Assembly (NCBI GenBank): GCA_963818985.1
Contig: CAWFUJ010000010.1
Span: forward strand, 124,001 to 188,000
Direction of reading: 5' to 3'
DNA: 64,000 nucleotides
DNA from: JAFEDN01 sp963818985
Lineage (GTDB): Bacteria; Pseudomonadota; Gammaproteobacteria; Coxiellales; Coxiellaceae
In this document: in pieces, positions 17,527 to 26,272 of the stretch
Position numbering within the stretch: the first letter of the stretch is position 1
Layout of the letters: every line of letters starts with the position of its first letter
Notes under the pieces: generated by a model
What the model was told of the DNA's origin: nothing
What the model saw: the letters and a program-made list of their open reading frames with translations, nothing else
The model's database searches: none
Program-made: the position numbers and the translations under genes

Positions 17527-18330
17527 ATGAAAAAAATCATCATGGGTTTAATAAGCTTTTTAACGGCTTTGATAGTTGTCACATGTTATGCAAAAAATAC
17601 CAATGCTATAACCGTCGGCACAATTGATGGCCCGGATGTTAAAATGTTAGAAGTGGCTAAAAAGGTTGCAGAACAGCGATATGGTCTGCACATTAAAATA
17701 ATCGCTTTCTCTGATTATAATATTCCTAATGGTGCTTTAAATGACGGTAGTATTGATGCCAATGTGTTCCAGCATATTCCCTTCTTAGAAGCTCAAATTA
17801 AAAATCGAGGTTATAAATTATCTGTTATTGGTAAAACTTTTATTTTCCCAATGGGGATCTATTCGAAAAAGATAAAAGATATTTCACGTACTCCAGTGGG
17901 CGCCTCCATCGCTATCCCTAATGATCCTAGTAACGAAGCGCGCGCCTTGTTGTTATTGCAAAATGCAAAGTTAATTAAATTGAAGTCGGATGCAGGTATT
18001 AATGCCACGGTGAGAGATATCGTAGAAAATCCAAAGCATTTGCGCATTGTAGAGTTAGAAGCCCCCCAATTGCCGCGATCTTTAGATGATGTAACCTTGT
18101 CGGTAATTAATAATAATTTTGCAGTGGCTGGCGGATTATCGCCGGTGAAAGATGCTATTTTTCTTGAGAACCCTGATTCTCCATACGCCAATGTTATTGT
18201 GGTGCGGACTAAAGATATTAACGATCCGCGTTTAAAACAATTGGTAGAGGCTATGCACTCCGAAGAAGTTAAAAATGAAGCCAAGAAATTATTTGGTGAA
18301 AATGCTATCCCCGCCGGCAATTCTCGCTGA
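17527..18330 (+). CDS. metQ: Methionine-binding protein (NlpA family)
   Basis: Substrate-binding component of MetNIQ, 267 residues. A hydrophobic export signal spans residues 4-22; VVTC is an imperfect lipobox (T rather than G/A/S at -1), so lipid attachment is uncertain. The mature chain has the family pattern TVGTIDGPDVKMLEVAKK, DANVFQHIPFLE and AIPNDPSNEARALLLL. CAGGAG precedes the ATG. A GC-rich inverted repeat (ATCCCCGC...GCGGGGGTAT) overlaps the stop and may end transcription. Confidence 0.95.
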   Translation: MKKIIMGLISFLTALIVVTCYAKNTNAITVGTIDGPDVKMLEVAKKVAEQRYGLHIKIIAFSDYNIPNGALNDGSIDANVFQHIPFLEAQIKNRGYKLSVIGKTFIFPMGIYSKKIKDISRTPVGASIAIPNDPSNEARALLLLQNAKLIKLKSDAGINATVRDIVENPKHLRIVELEAPQLPRSLDDVTLSVINNNFAVAGGLSPVKDAIFLENPDSPYANVIVVRTKDINDPRLKQLVEAMHSEEVKNEAKKLFGENAIPAGNSR

Positions 18331-18352
18331 AATACAGCGGGGGTATAAATAA

Positions 18353-18682
18353 TTATTCGTCGTCTTCGGTAGTGCTTTCTTCTTTTAATGGGATATTGAG
18401 ACGGCTTTGATCAACCCGTTCGCGCATTTCTTTGCCTGGTTTAAAATGCGGGGTATATTTTGCAGTCGTGAAAACTCGTTCGCCAGTACGTGGGTTGTGC
18501 GCTTTGCGTGGCGGACGATAACGCGGCGCAAAACTCCCAAATCCCCGAATTTCAATGCGATTACCCTGGGAAAGAATATCGCTCATATGGTCTAGGATAT
18601 TATTGATGGACAACTCGATATCTTTAAGCATTAAATTGCTTTGACGATTGGCGAGCTTTTGAATCAATTCTGATTTGACCAT
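18353..18682 (-). CDS. ihfB: Integration host factor beta subunit
   Basis: DNA-bending nucleoid protein that works as a heterodimer with IhfA. MVKSELIQKL, RIEIRGFGSF and RNP-type KAHNPRTGE followed by PHFKPGKEMRERV match IhfB better than HU or IhfA. The ATG at 18682 is chosen because GGAG lies seven bases upstream and the residue pattern then matches E. coli; the ATG at 18694 would include the ribosome site. An acidic tail (EESTTEDDE) extends about 14 residues beyond the E. coli protein. Confidence 0.94.
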   Translation of the reverse strand: MVKSELIQKLANRQSNLMLKDIELSINNILDHMSDILSQGNRIEIRGFGSFAPRYRPPRKAHNPRTGERVFTTAKYTPHFKPGKEMRERVDQSRLNIPLKEESTTEDDE

Positions 18683-18763
18683 GAACTTCTCCATCAGGAT
18701 TAAATGCGGATATGTTTGATTATGAAATAAATTTACGTAAATTGCAAAGAAAATCCCGCATGT

Positions 18764-18800
18764 TCACCCTCCATCCGGGAGAGGGGATAGATATGGAGAG
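18764..18800. repeat. REP-like sequence at the 3' end of purN
   Basis: CCCTCCATCCGGGAGAGGGG is a variant of the palindrome family found near 490, 3811, 6900 and 47290. It encodes the last residues of PurN (SPLPDGG). Confidence 0.6.
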
Positions 18801-19447
18801 AGGGGGATACCTGATTTATTTATTAATTTTCCGTCAAACATAACTCCTAAAGGGGTCAGGTTTAATCGGCCTGCGGCAATCCACTCTAGTACCAGCGGAT
18901 AAAGACGATGTTCTAATTGGTTGATGCGGGGCAACAGACTGTCTTGGGTATCATTAGTTAGGATATCGAGAGCAGCCTGACAAATAATCGGCCCACCATC
19001 GACTTGTTCATTGACATAGTGAATGGTCACGCCATGCTTAGCATCTTTCGCCGCTAAAGCCCGTTGATGAGTGTCTAATCCTGGGTATTTTGGCAGCAAA
19101 GAGGGATGAATATTAATCATTCGTGCACGATAATGTTTGACAAAGTCAGCGGTCAGGCGCCGCATAAAACCTGCTAATACCACTAGTTGTGGTTGGTAAT
19201 AATCAATTTGTTGTAATAAAGCCTCTTCAAAGGCCTGCCGGCTGGGAAACTGTGAATGAGGGATGACATAGGTTGGAATGTTGGCTTTTCTTGCTCTTTC
19301 TAAACCAAAGGCATTGCTGCGATTGCTAATTACCGCACGGATATCAACGGCTAACCCTTGTTGTGCGGCATCAATAATGGCCTGTAAATTAGAACCATGA
19401 CCAGAAATTAAAACGACGATTGGCAATGAGACTGTTTTACGGGTCAT
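18764..19447 (-). CDS. purN: Phosphoribosylglycinamide formyltransferase
   Basis: Formylates GAR to FGAR in purine synthesis. The start at 19447 is fixed by an ATGA overlap with the purM stop, giving 227 residues (MTRKTVSLP). VVLISGHGSNLQAI, the catalytic set with N, H and D in MINIHPSLLPKYPG, HGVTIHYVNEQVDGG and Q-D-S are visible. The C-terminal 15 or so residues (PLSPYLSPLPDGG) are encoded by a palindromic repeat and replace the usual tail. Confidence 0.95.
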   Translation of the reverse strand: MTRKTVSLPIVVLISGHGSNLQAIIDAAQQGLAVDIRAVISNRSNAFGLERARKANIPTYVIPHSQFPSRQAFEEALLQQIDYYQPQLVVLAGFMRRLTADFVKHYRARMINIHPSLLPKYPGLDTHQRALAAKDAKHGVTIHYVNEQVDGGPIICQAALDILTNDTQDSLLPRINQLEHRLYPLVLEWIAAGRLNLTPLGVMFDGKLINKSGIPLSPYLSPLPDGG

Positions 19448-20478
19448 TTTAATTGAATGCACGGCTGGGGTTGGTTATTGGCCTCAATATGACCCAAAAT
19501 CCAAGCAGATTCTCCTACGGCTTTGAGCGTATCCAAAGCAGAGTCTACATCGAGTTTGCTCACGCATATCACCATGCCTACGCCAAGATTAAAAGCATGA
19601 ATCATTTCTGCCGTGCTAATATTGCCCTGCTGTTGTAGCCAGTGAAAAATGTCAGGCCATTGCCAGCTCGTGCTTTCAATAATGGCTTGCGTATTTTTGG
19701 GGAGTACCCGGGGCAAGTTGTCGATCAGACCGCCACCGGTGATATGTGCAATGGCATGAATGGGAACGGATTTTCGTAAGGCCTTGAGGGCGGGCACATA
19801 AATTTTAGTGGGAGTTAACAGGGTTTCGCCGATTGTGCTAGCTGCAAATGGTTGGTTCAAGGAGGTTTTAGTTTGTTCGAGAACCTGACGAATTAATGAA
19901 TAGCCGTTAGAGTGAGGGCCAGTAGAAGCGATGCCGATTAAAGCATCTCCCACTTGAACTTGACTACCGTCTATGATTTGCGATTTCTCAACCGCACCGA
20001 CGCAAAATCCGGCCAAATCATAGTCTTCTGCTTGGTACAAACCTGGCATTTCTGCCGTTTCACCGCCGATTAAAGCCGCGCCGGCAAGCTCACAACCTTT
20101 GCCGATCCCTGATAAAATCTCCAAAGCTTGTTGGCTGTTTAACCGACCGGTGGCAAAATAATCGAGAAAAAATAAAGGTTCTGCGCCTAGGCAAGCCACG
20201 TCATTGACGCACATCGCCACCAAGTCAATGCCAATGGTGTCATGCTTATTCATAGCAATGGCTAATTTGAGTTTAGTACCCACTCCATCGGTTCCAGACA
20301 CTAGAATAGGTTGTTTATAATGAGGAGGTATTTCAAACAAGGCACCAAAGCTGCCGATACTGCCCATGACCCCTTGCCTTCGAGTGCGATTAGCAATTTG
20401 TCGAATATCTTTGACTAAAGCATTGGCCTGTTCGACATCTACCCCTGCGCTTTTGTAACTTAAAGATGATTTTTTCAT
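19444..20478 (-). CDS. purM: Phosphoribosylformylglycinamidine cyclo-ligase (AIR synthetase)
   Basis: ATP-dependent ring closure of FGAM to AIR. Family motifs include SLSYKSAGVD, GTDGVGTKLKLA, MCVNDVACLGAEPLFFLDYFATG, IGGETAEMPG and HITGGGLIDNLPR. The ATG at 20478 gives 344 residues aligned with E. coli PurM; ATG at 20490 is an alternative, and no clear ribosome site separates them. Operon purM-purN, translationally coupled. Confidence 0.96.
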   Translation of the reverse strand: MKKSSLSYKSAGVDVEQANALVKDIRQIANRTRRQGVMGSIGSFGALFEIPPHYKQPILVSGTDGVGTKLKLAIAMNKHDTIGIDLVAMCVNDVACLGAEPLFFLDYFATGRLNSQQALEILSGIGKGCELAGAALIGGETAEMPGLYQAEDYDLAGFCVGAVEKSQIIDGSQVQVGDALIGIASTGPHSNGYSLIRQVLEQTKTSLNQPFAASTIGETLLTPTKIYVPALKALRKSVPIHAIAHITGGGLIDNLPRVLPKNTQAIIESTSWQWPDIFHWLQQQGNISTAEMIHAFNLGVGMVICVSKLDVDSALDTLKAVGESAWILGHIEANNQPQPCIQLK

Positions 20479-20627
20479 GGGGATTATCATAATCCCTATA
20501 TGTTCTAAAACCAAGTATTAGTGATTTAAATTTTTATCTGGCAAAGGCTGATATCCAGAATGAATGTCAGCCTATTGGGTTGTTCGGCGTCTTTTAAAAC
20601 CGCACTATAGCCAGCTCTTCTATAAAA

Positions 20628-21089
20628 TTACTGAGGTTTATAAACTAGGTTATATAGCCCTAGAGAACATGTGGGCGTTGAATTCTGCGCAACCCAAATG
20701 GTATCTTTTCCATTATAACCGCCACCGCCTTGGAAAGAACCACTATTATAGTTGATTATCACCATGGATGCATTCGGGTTTGATTCATTATCCCAAATCA
20801 TCACTGACACTTGTAGTTGAGTGCCGAATTGTGGGTTGTTTGGGTTACTATCGCTAAAACCAACTAACTGCAAATTACCATTATATGTAGTTGTCGGGCC
20901 CTGTATAGTCCCAGTTCCGGTTGTTAAAATGGCTGTGGCGTTTGGTGGAATCGTACAACTTGGGCTAGAACTTCGGCCGGTCAGTTTATAAGTTCCTGTC
21001 CATACTCCAGGAGCAGTGGGAGTCGTTGCTAGCGCTGAACATGTTAGGAAAGCTGTTAATATAGCGGAACTAAGAACTAGTTTTTTCAT
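20628..21089 (-). CDS. Small secreted protein, unknown function
   Basis: A 153-residue protein from the ATG at 21089, which has AGAGGGA eight bases upstream; the longer frame to 21173 lacks such a site. Residues 1-22 form a signal peptide (cleavage near SALA-T). The mature chain is rich in T, S, N and G with two cysteines (SPSCTIPP, PTCSLGLY), and looks like an exported beta-sheet domain. No known family is recognised. It lies between purM and the DUF2066-hda pair as part of an apparent insertion. Confidence 0.7.
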   Translation of the reverse strand: MKKLVLSSAILTAFLTCSALATTPTAPGVWTGTYKLTGRSSSPSCTIPPNATAILTTGTGTIQGPTTTYNGNLQLVGFSDSNPNNPQFGTQLQVSVMIWDNESNPNASMVIINYNSGSFQGGGGYNGKDTIWVAQNSTPTCSLGLYNLVYKPQ

Positions 21090-21129
21090 TTGATCCCTCT
21101 CTTTTGTTGACACTTTTGTTGACACTGAT

Positions 21130-21158
21130 AGATTAATATAAACTAGGAAAGACGTCAA
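21130..21158 (-). promoter_or_regulatory. Candidate promoter of the small secreted protein
   Basis: On the minus strand, TTGACG (21158-21153) and TAATCT (21135-21130) are 17 bases apart, about 40 bases before the ATG at 21089. The following leader carries a tandem direct repeat (TTTTGTTGACAC twice on the plus strand, 21103-21126), which could be a regulator site. Confidence 0.4.
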
Positions 21159-21292
21159 GACAAATGATAGCACGAAAATTTAAACTAGGTCACTGAAAAG
21201 TTTGAGGACCAGCAACTATATCTATTTGTCAGGTAATTTTTTATAATAGGATCCGAACAAAAATTCCAAATATATGAAAATTAAAGGAGGTC

Positions 21293-23242
21293 ATGATGAA
21301 AGAAAATAAGGATTCTCTCAAGCTTGTGAAAATGTTAAATGACTTTACCGATCTGCCTTTTCAACCTATGGAAATAGAAGGTAAATTATGCGCAGGACTC
21401 ACCACTGACGAGAAGGGGTCTGCGGTTATCATAATCAGAATGGGTCAACTTGAAAATACTAGTTTAGTTCCTCTCAAAAAAATAGCTGATAATCTTCTAG
21501 TTAAAAAATTCACCGATAACTTATCTATCAACTATATTCCGCTGTCTAAAATTAGCAAGGATATTGTTCAGTTAGAGAATAAGTTATCCGATCGAAATGG
21601 CTATTTTGATCTTCTGTATAGCGAAGATCATAAACAATTCGAAATTGTGCTTAAAAAAATCAAAGAATCCAGAAGTTCCTTTATAGCCACGGTCTATTCT
21701 CAAGGAATGGATGATGACACTTATAACTTCTGTAAAGATTTAGTCATGGAGTTCAGCAAGGTATTTATAGCCTACGAGCAACTGAAACTTAAAGATTTTA
21801 CTTCCGCTAATAATCGAAAAAAATCTGATCAATTACTCAAGGACTTACTTTTTGAAGTAGAAGAGTTTTTCAAATTTTTAATTTTCAAAGATCTTACTCC
21901 AACTAAATCTCATCTTACTATATTTTCTTTTAATTTTTTTGATTTCTTTAAGCGATATGGTGAAACCGCTGAACGTTGGTCTGCAAATTTTGAAATAGAT
22001 ACTCAGTTATGGTCATCACCTATATATTTAAATTTATTAGTACAATTTTTAAATAATTGTATCGTTTATACAACCTTAAAATATGATATAAATTATATAG
22101 AAAAAATACTATTGTATGGTTCGCAAGCCTTAGAATCAAAAAATATTGATCCCATTTATCAACTAGATTTAGAAAGAAACTTGAATAGCTTGGCCTTACT
22201 AGCTTATGTAGAAAGTCAAAATTTCCAAGCTGCCTTAAATCTCTACGATAATTTGATTTCAAAGTTTCAGACAGCGTCATACAAAGATAAATGGCCTACG
22301 ATTCTCCCAATTCTAAAAAATCTAACACCCATCTTAAATTTATTTAAATTCTGTTTATCTTCTCAGATGGTAGAAAAAACCAATTTGCTTAAGCGAATTT
22401 CCGATCTTAAAACAAGTCTTCGTCGAGCGTTAAATATATTACACGCAAAGATTTCCTCTAGATCAGATACAGGGGAAATGATTTATCTAAATAGCGTAAA
22501 GCCATTAATTGAAAATTTTATCCAAGAGTTAGAAATAATGCATAGCCAAACTTCGGTCAAGTCTAATAAAAACTCTAAGAAAAAAAATAAAAAAAAGAAA
22601 GCAGAAAAAAATAAATCCTCAACTACATTACCAGAAAAAAAACCAGACACTTTAAAGTCTGAAGAAGATAAAATAAATATTCCGCAAACGTCAGCGACAG
22701 TACCCGCATCAGTCCCCGAATCAGCGTCCAAAGATAATAGATCATATCAAGCTTCGGCATTAGTTCCACCACAAGTAACTGTACGCATTTCCCGTGCACT
22801 TATTGAAAAGGACGAACAAGACAGAAAAAATAAATATTTAAGGAAAAAAAATAGAGGTGCTAAGAAGGAAGATGTGGAATCAAGGGAAACTAAGACAGTA
22901 TTCTATCCATTGTCCAATAAATTCATGCCTGGAAATAAGAAAATCCAAGCTATAATTACTATCGAATTACTTGACAAATTACCTTTGAGTTGGATTGCGG
23001 CAGCAATTCAAGTATTGAAAGGCGGAATGATTGGCATTAAAAAAAATCAAGTACACCTCTTTACTGAAGCCGACCGCCAACGTAATAAAGTGCCTCCAGA
23101 AGTGACCTATGGAATGACCCTGACAGGAAAAATTGGAGCCTGCCATCTTTTTGCACAATGGAGCAAAAAAATAGAAGCCACAATAGAGTTTAATAGCACT
23201 GACCACCCTGACTACCCTGAGTTGCACCCATTTAACAAATAA
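21293..23242 (+). CDS. Large hypothetical protein, effector-like (649 aa)
   Basis: I do not recognise this protein. AAAGGAGG just before the ATG pair at 21293/21296 is a near-perfect ribosome site, so it is certainly translated. Residues 1-400 are predicted mostly helical without membrane segments. A lysine-rich stretch at about 424-440 (KNSKKKNKKKKAEKNK) is followed by a P/S/T-rich linker (residues about 445-490). A compact C-terminal domain begins near 545 (ITIELLDKLPLSWIAAAIQ) and contains MTLTGKIGACHLFAQW. The modular layout with a basic patch resembles host-directed proteins of intracellular bacteria; that is inference. Confidence 0.72.
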   Translation: MMKENKDSLKLVKMLNDFTDLPFQPMEIEGKLCAGLTTDEKGSAVIIIRMGQLENTSLVPLKKIADNLLVKKFTDNLSINYIPLSKISKDIVQLENKLSDRNGYFDLLYSEDHKQFEIVLKKIKESRSSFIATVYSQGMDDDTYNFCKDLVMEFSKVFIAYEQLKLKDFTSANNRKKSDQLLKDLLFEVEEFFKFLIFKDLTPTKSHLTIFSFNFFDFFKRYGETAERWSANFEIDTQLWSSPIYLNLLVQFLNNCIVYTTLKYDINYIEKILLYGSQALESKNIDPIYQLDLERNLNSLALLAYVESQNFQAALNLYDNLISKFQTASYKDKWPTILPILKNLTPILNLFKFCLSSQMVEKTNLLKRISDLKTSLRRALNILHAKISSRSDTGEMIYLNSVKPLIENFIQELEIMHSQTSVKSNKNSKKKNKKKKAEKNKSSTTLPEKKPDTLKSEEDKINIPQTSATVPASVPESASKDNRSYQASALVPPQVTVRISRALIEKDEQDRKNKYLRKKNRGAKKEDVESRETKTVFYPLSNKFMPGNKKIQAIITIELLDKLPLSWIAAAIQVLKGGMIGIKKNQVHLFTEADRQRNKVPPEVTYGMTLTGKIGACHLFAQWSKKIEATIEFNSTDHPDYPELHPFNK

Positions 23243-23355
23243 ATCAATCCACGCCAGAAGGGTTCGCAAGTTGGAGCTATGTATTCAGCGAGAAATTGGT
23301 GATTTTATCAAGAAAATGTTATATTGAAAGCAAGTGAATTCTAGAAGAGAAGCCA

Positions 23356-24384
23356 ATGCGTCAAAAACTCGGTCAAATTATTTGTGGGTTAATGCTGCTA
23401 TTTGCTGTCCCTTTGGCTCACGCAGATACTTCTGTTGATAACTTGGCCACTGCCAGTGTCGCCGTGTCCAGCCAGTCGGCTGCAGATTTGCATCCCGCCC
23501 TAATCAACGCTTTTATTCAAAGTTTGATAAAAATCAGTGGCAATACTGATATTGGATCAGTCTCTGCTATCAAAGAACAATTTCCCCGGGTAGAGCGTTT
23601 TGTTCAAAAATACACCTGCAATGGCTTGACTGTCACTATCACCTTTGACCGACGCGCATTAATGGCCTTGTTAACCCAGGCTGGTCAATCGGTATGGGCG
23701 GCTAAAAGGCCTACTGTTATGATCTGGTTAACAAAAAATGGACAAAGCCCAATAACCAAAGCTGACGCAGACCCCATCATCGCCATATTTGAAAATAACG
23801 CAGAGCGACGAGGTTTGCCCTTTAAGCTTCCGGAAATGGACAAAGCTGATCAAATAGTTTGGCAAACCATGGAAGGTGGTTCTTCAGTCACTCAAGACTT
23901 GCTTGAAAAAATAGCTGAACATTACCAAGCGCCGGCCATATTATTTGCCCAGATCCAACAGGGAATACAACAAGTTTGGATAGCGCAATGGTTTTTTGTC
24001 TGGCGTGCCCAAACCTGGCAATGGCATAACGAAGCGTTGACCCAAGAAGCTGTGGTGCAAGCCGGTGTAGATAAAATTGCGGATTTGATGGCCAAACAAC
24101 TGGCAGTCAATCTAGATCAGCAGCCGACTAATAATTTGTGGATGGCGGTGCTGGATGTTAATAATTTAGAGGATTACAGCCAAGTTTTGACTGCTTTGAA
24201 ACAACTAACACCGGTGATGGCGATATCCGTAAACGATGTGGGAACCCATGGCTTGCTGATTCGAGTCACGACCACGGGCGAAGGCAGCTTAGACTTAAAA
24301 AATGCCTTAGTGGCCAGCCGCCATTTTACCCCGCTCGCCAATCAAGCTTTTGCGGATGTACTTCATTATCGCTGGACACCATAA
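23356..24384 (+). CDS. DUF2066 domain protein, exported
   Basis: Conserved gammaproteobacterial protein of unknown function. A signal peptide (residues 1-23, cleavage after AHA) precedes the DUF2066 region (VSSQSAADLHPALINAFIQSLIKISGN, about 35-62; PTVMIWL near 121). Length 342 is usual. Its TAA shares one base with the hda ATG (TAATG), a pairing with hda seen in related genomes. The gene is conventionally next to purM, but here 2.8 kb of accessory sequence intervenes. Confidence 0.88.
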   Translation: MRQKLGQIICGLMLLFAVPLAHADTSVDNLATASVAVSSQSAADLHPALINAFIQSLIKISGNTDIGSVSAIKEQFPRVERFVQKYTCNGLTVTITFDRRALMALLTQAGQSVWAAKRPTVMIWLTKNGQSPITKADADPIIAIFENNAERRGLPFKLPEMDKADQIVWQTMEGGSSVTQDLLEKIAEHYQAPAILFAQIQQGIQQVWIAQWFFVWRAQTWQWHNEALTQEAVVQAGVDKIADLMAKQLAVNLDQQPTNNLWMAVLDVNNLEDYSQVLTALKQLTPVMAISVNDVGTHGLLIRVTTTGEGSLDLKNALVASRHFTPLANQAFADVLHYRWTP

Positions 24385-25055
24385 TGGCTGCCGAACAACT
24401 GACCTTGGCGCTGAATTTACGTGACGACGCCACCTTTGCTAACTTTTACCCTGGGGATAATAGTGCCATGCTGGCGCACTTGCAAACTTTCTCCGAACCT
24501 TTTATTTACTTGTGGGGCTCCTTAGGATCCGGACGGACCCATTTATTACAAGCCTGTTGTCACGCGCTCGCCCCTGGTCAAGCTTTATATTTAGACCTAG
24601 CGGATGATTCATTGTCACCATCGGTGTTAATGAATATGGAAAATTTTTATCAGGTCTGTTTAGATAATATCGAGGCTGTTATAGGTCAAAGCGCTTGGGA
24701 AATGGCATTATTTCATTTTTATAATCGATCCCTAGAGCAATCCACTCGATTGTTAATTGCCAGTGCTTTTCCGCCGGTAGAGCTCCCGGTTAACCTTCCA
24801 GACTTGGGTTCTCGGTTCTGTAGCGGATTGGTGTTTCGATTAAATGTTTTAACGGATGATCAAAAAATTTCCGCCTTGCGGATGCGTGCCCGTGGTCGTG
24901 GTTTAAATTTTTCAGAAGAAGTTGGTAAATTTTTGATCAATCGTTACCCGCGAAATATGAGCGTGTTATTTGCGACGTTAGAAATGCTAGATCAAGCTGC
25001 TTTGGTTGCAAAACGTCCATTAACTATTCCGTTTGTTAAAAAAATTCTCAGTTAG
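24384..25055 (+). CDS. hda: DnaA inactivator Hda
   Basis: AAA+ protein that, with the beta clamp, stimulates ATP hydrolysis by DnaA and limits re-initiation. The N-terminal EQLTLALNLRDDATFANF contains the clamp-binding QLTLAL-type motif. The AAA core has a degenerate P-loop (GSLGSGRTH, residues about 45-53) and sensor regions typical of DnaA homologues. Length 223 is close to E. coli Hda (233). Coupled to the upstream DUF2066 gene. Confidence 0.92.
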   Translation: MAAEQLTLALNLRDDATFANFYPGDNSAMLAHLQTFSEPFIYLWGSLGSGRTHLLQACCHALAPGQALYLDLADDSLSPSVLMNMENFYQVCLDNIEAVIGQSAWEMALFHFYNRSLEQSTRLLIASAFPPVELPVNLPDLGSRFCSGLVFRLNVLTDDQKISALRMRARGRGLNFSEEVGKFLINRYPRNMSVLFATLEMLDQAALVAKRPLTIPFVKKILS

Positions 25056-25131
25056 CGTACTTTTTTTCTTCAATTATTGTACTATATTTAGCTAAGTAAG
25101 ATCTGTACAAATAATATCAAGGAGGAAAAAG

Positions 25132-25668
25132 ATGAAAGGGATAAACAAAGTCATTGTCAGCACGATGTTTATGACCATGAGTTTGCCACTATGCGCTCAC
25201 GCTAACTATCCAACTTTTGGAATTTGGCGTGATCAATACTCTGACCAATTAGTACTACCCCAATTTATCAAAGCTACTGGCGAACGCATGTTTATTTTCA
25301 CGCCAAAGGGTAAGCAATGGGCGGCTTATAGTGAAGATGGTACTTTGGCGGGTTACGGGCGAGCTAATGGTGGCGGACAGTTTTGCCCAGACTTGGGTGA
25401 AGCCTGCCATACCGACACCGGCAAGTTTCGAGTATTTCGTAAAGGTACTGCTGGGTGTGTATCTAATACATTCCCGATCAGTGAAGGGGGTGGGGCGGCC
25501 ATGCCATATTGTATGTTCTTTAATGGTGGTGCGGCGATTCATGGTTCACCTCAGCTTTCTTTCAATAATTCAAGTCACGGCTGCGTACGGGTAACAACTC
25601 CATCGGCGGAATGGTTATCGAGTAGTTTTATGAAAGTGGGAACTAAAGTGATGGTACTATCGTATTGA
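25132..25668 (+). CDS. L,D-transpeptidase (YkuD family)
   Basis: Periplasmic cysteine transpeptidase that forms L,D-crosslinks in peptidoglycan or attaches proteins to it. Residues 1-24 form a signal peptide (cleavage near AHA-N). The catalytic motif is intact: histidine in AAIHGSP (near residue 139) and SHGCVRV (near 152-158) with the cysteine nucleophile and arginine. Length 178 is compact, with no LysM domain. AAGGAGGA precedes the ATG. Single gene with a shared terminator downstream. Confidence 0.9.
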   Translation: MKGINKVIVSTMFMTMSLPLCAHANYPTFGIWRDQYSDQLVLPQFIKATGERMFIFTPKGKQWAAYSEDGTLAGYGRANGGGQFCPDLGEACHTDTGKFRVFRKGTAGCVSNTFPISEGGGAAMPYCMFFNGGAAIHGSPQLSFNNSSHGCVRVTTPSAEWLSSSFMKVGTKVMVLSY

Positions 25669-25715
25669 TTTTATTAACTAAATATCTTAGCGATGCTGTT
25701 TGCTGAAAAGGCAAA

Positions 25716-25737
25716 GCTGGTGCCTGTGCACCAGCTA
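25716..25737. terminator. Bidirectional hairpin terminator
   Basis: AGCTGGTGC and GCACCAGCT pair perfectly around CTGT, between the convergent L,D-transpeptidase and 65-residue genes. On the minus strand it is followed by TTTGCCTTTT. Confidence 0.65.
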
Positions 25738-25752
25738 GCAAGGGCTTATCGA

Positions 25753-25950
25753 TTAATAATTGCCTAAGCTCGGAGACTGAGCCTCTTTAATAGCTAAAGT
25801 GGTTTCCATATTTCTTGACGCAGCTTGCTCATACGCAGTTTGAGTTTCAAGCACTGCTCGCCTAGTGGCGTTTTCCACAGCTCCTCGGAAAATGGCGACA
25901 TCGGTATTGTTAAACAATGTGTTACGATTTTCGCTTATATTTATTGTCAT
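25753..25950 (-). CDS. Small conserved-looking protein, 65 aa, unknown
   Basis: Short cytoplasmic protein (MTINISENRNTLFNNTDVAI...). GGAGG lies seven bases before the ATG and a hairpin terminator follows the stop, so it is a genuine transcription unit. The middle (residues 20-55) is predicted as one amphipathic alanine-rich helix (GAVENATRRAVLETQTAYEQ). The composition distantly recalls R-body (Reb) subunits, but the similarity is too weak for a call. Confidence 0.6.
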   Translation of the reverse strand: MTINISENRNTLFNNTDVAIFRGAVENATRRAVLETQTAYEQAASRNMETTLAIKEAQSPSLGNY

Positions 25951-26154
25951 CTCAAAACCTCCAAAGGCTATTTTTATTTATATAGTAGAATCCTGTTACC
26001 TATTATTCTACCCTGAATATGTTAAGAAAACCTTAAATCTAGCTCCTTGCTCCATTAATTTTTTTTTTAATGGGAGGTATAACTTACTAGTGTATTGATA
26101 ATATGTCAAGAAGCGGGTCGTATCATCCCAGGGGTGTCTCTTTCAAGAAAATGC

Positions 26155-26183
26155 GTCATCCCGCGATCAAGTTGCGGGATGAC
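26155..26183. repeat. Palindromic repeat GTCATCCCGC/GCGGGATGAC
   Basis: Perfect 10-bp arms around nine bases. It shares its core with the larger element at 41578-41654. Located between the 65-residue gene and yajQ. Confidence 0.75.
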
Positions 26184-26272
26184 AGGGTGCTTAAAACTTT
26201 ATTATTTTAAATCAATCGGTTAAAATTGACCGATTTGCTGAGTTTTTTTAATCACCTGACAGGAGCTCGTTT

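Noticed and set aside
13187..21089. Homology between the two small secreted proteins (13187-13639 and 20628-21089)
   Set aside because: Both have signal peptides and similar size, but no shared motif or cysteine spacing beyond chance.
25753..25950. R-body (RebB-like) subunit
   Set aside because: Alanine-rich helix and size agree, but the conserved Reb core is not recognisable and no second reb gene is adjacent.
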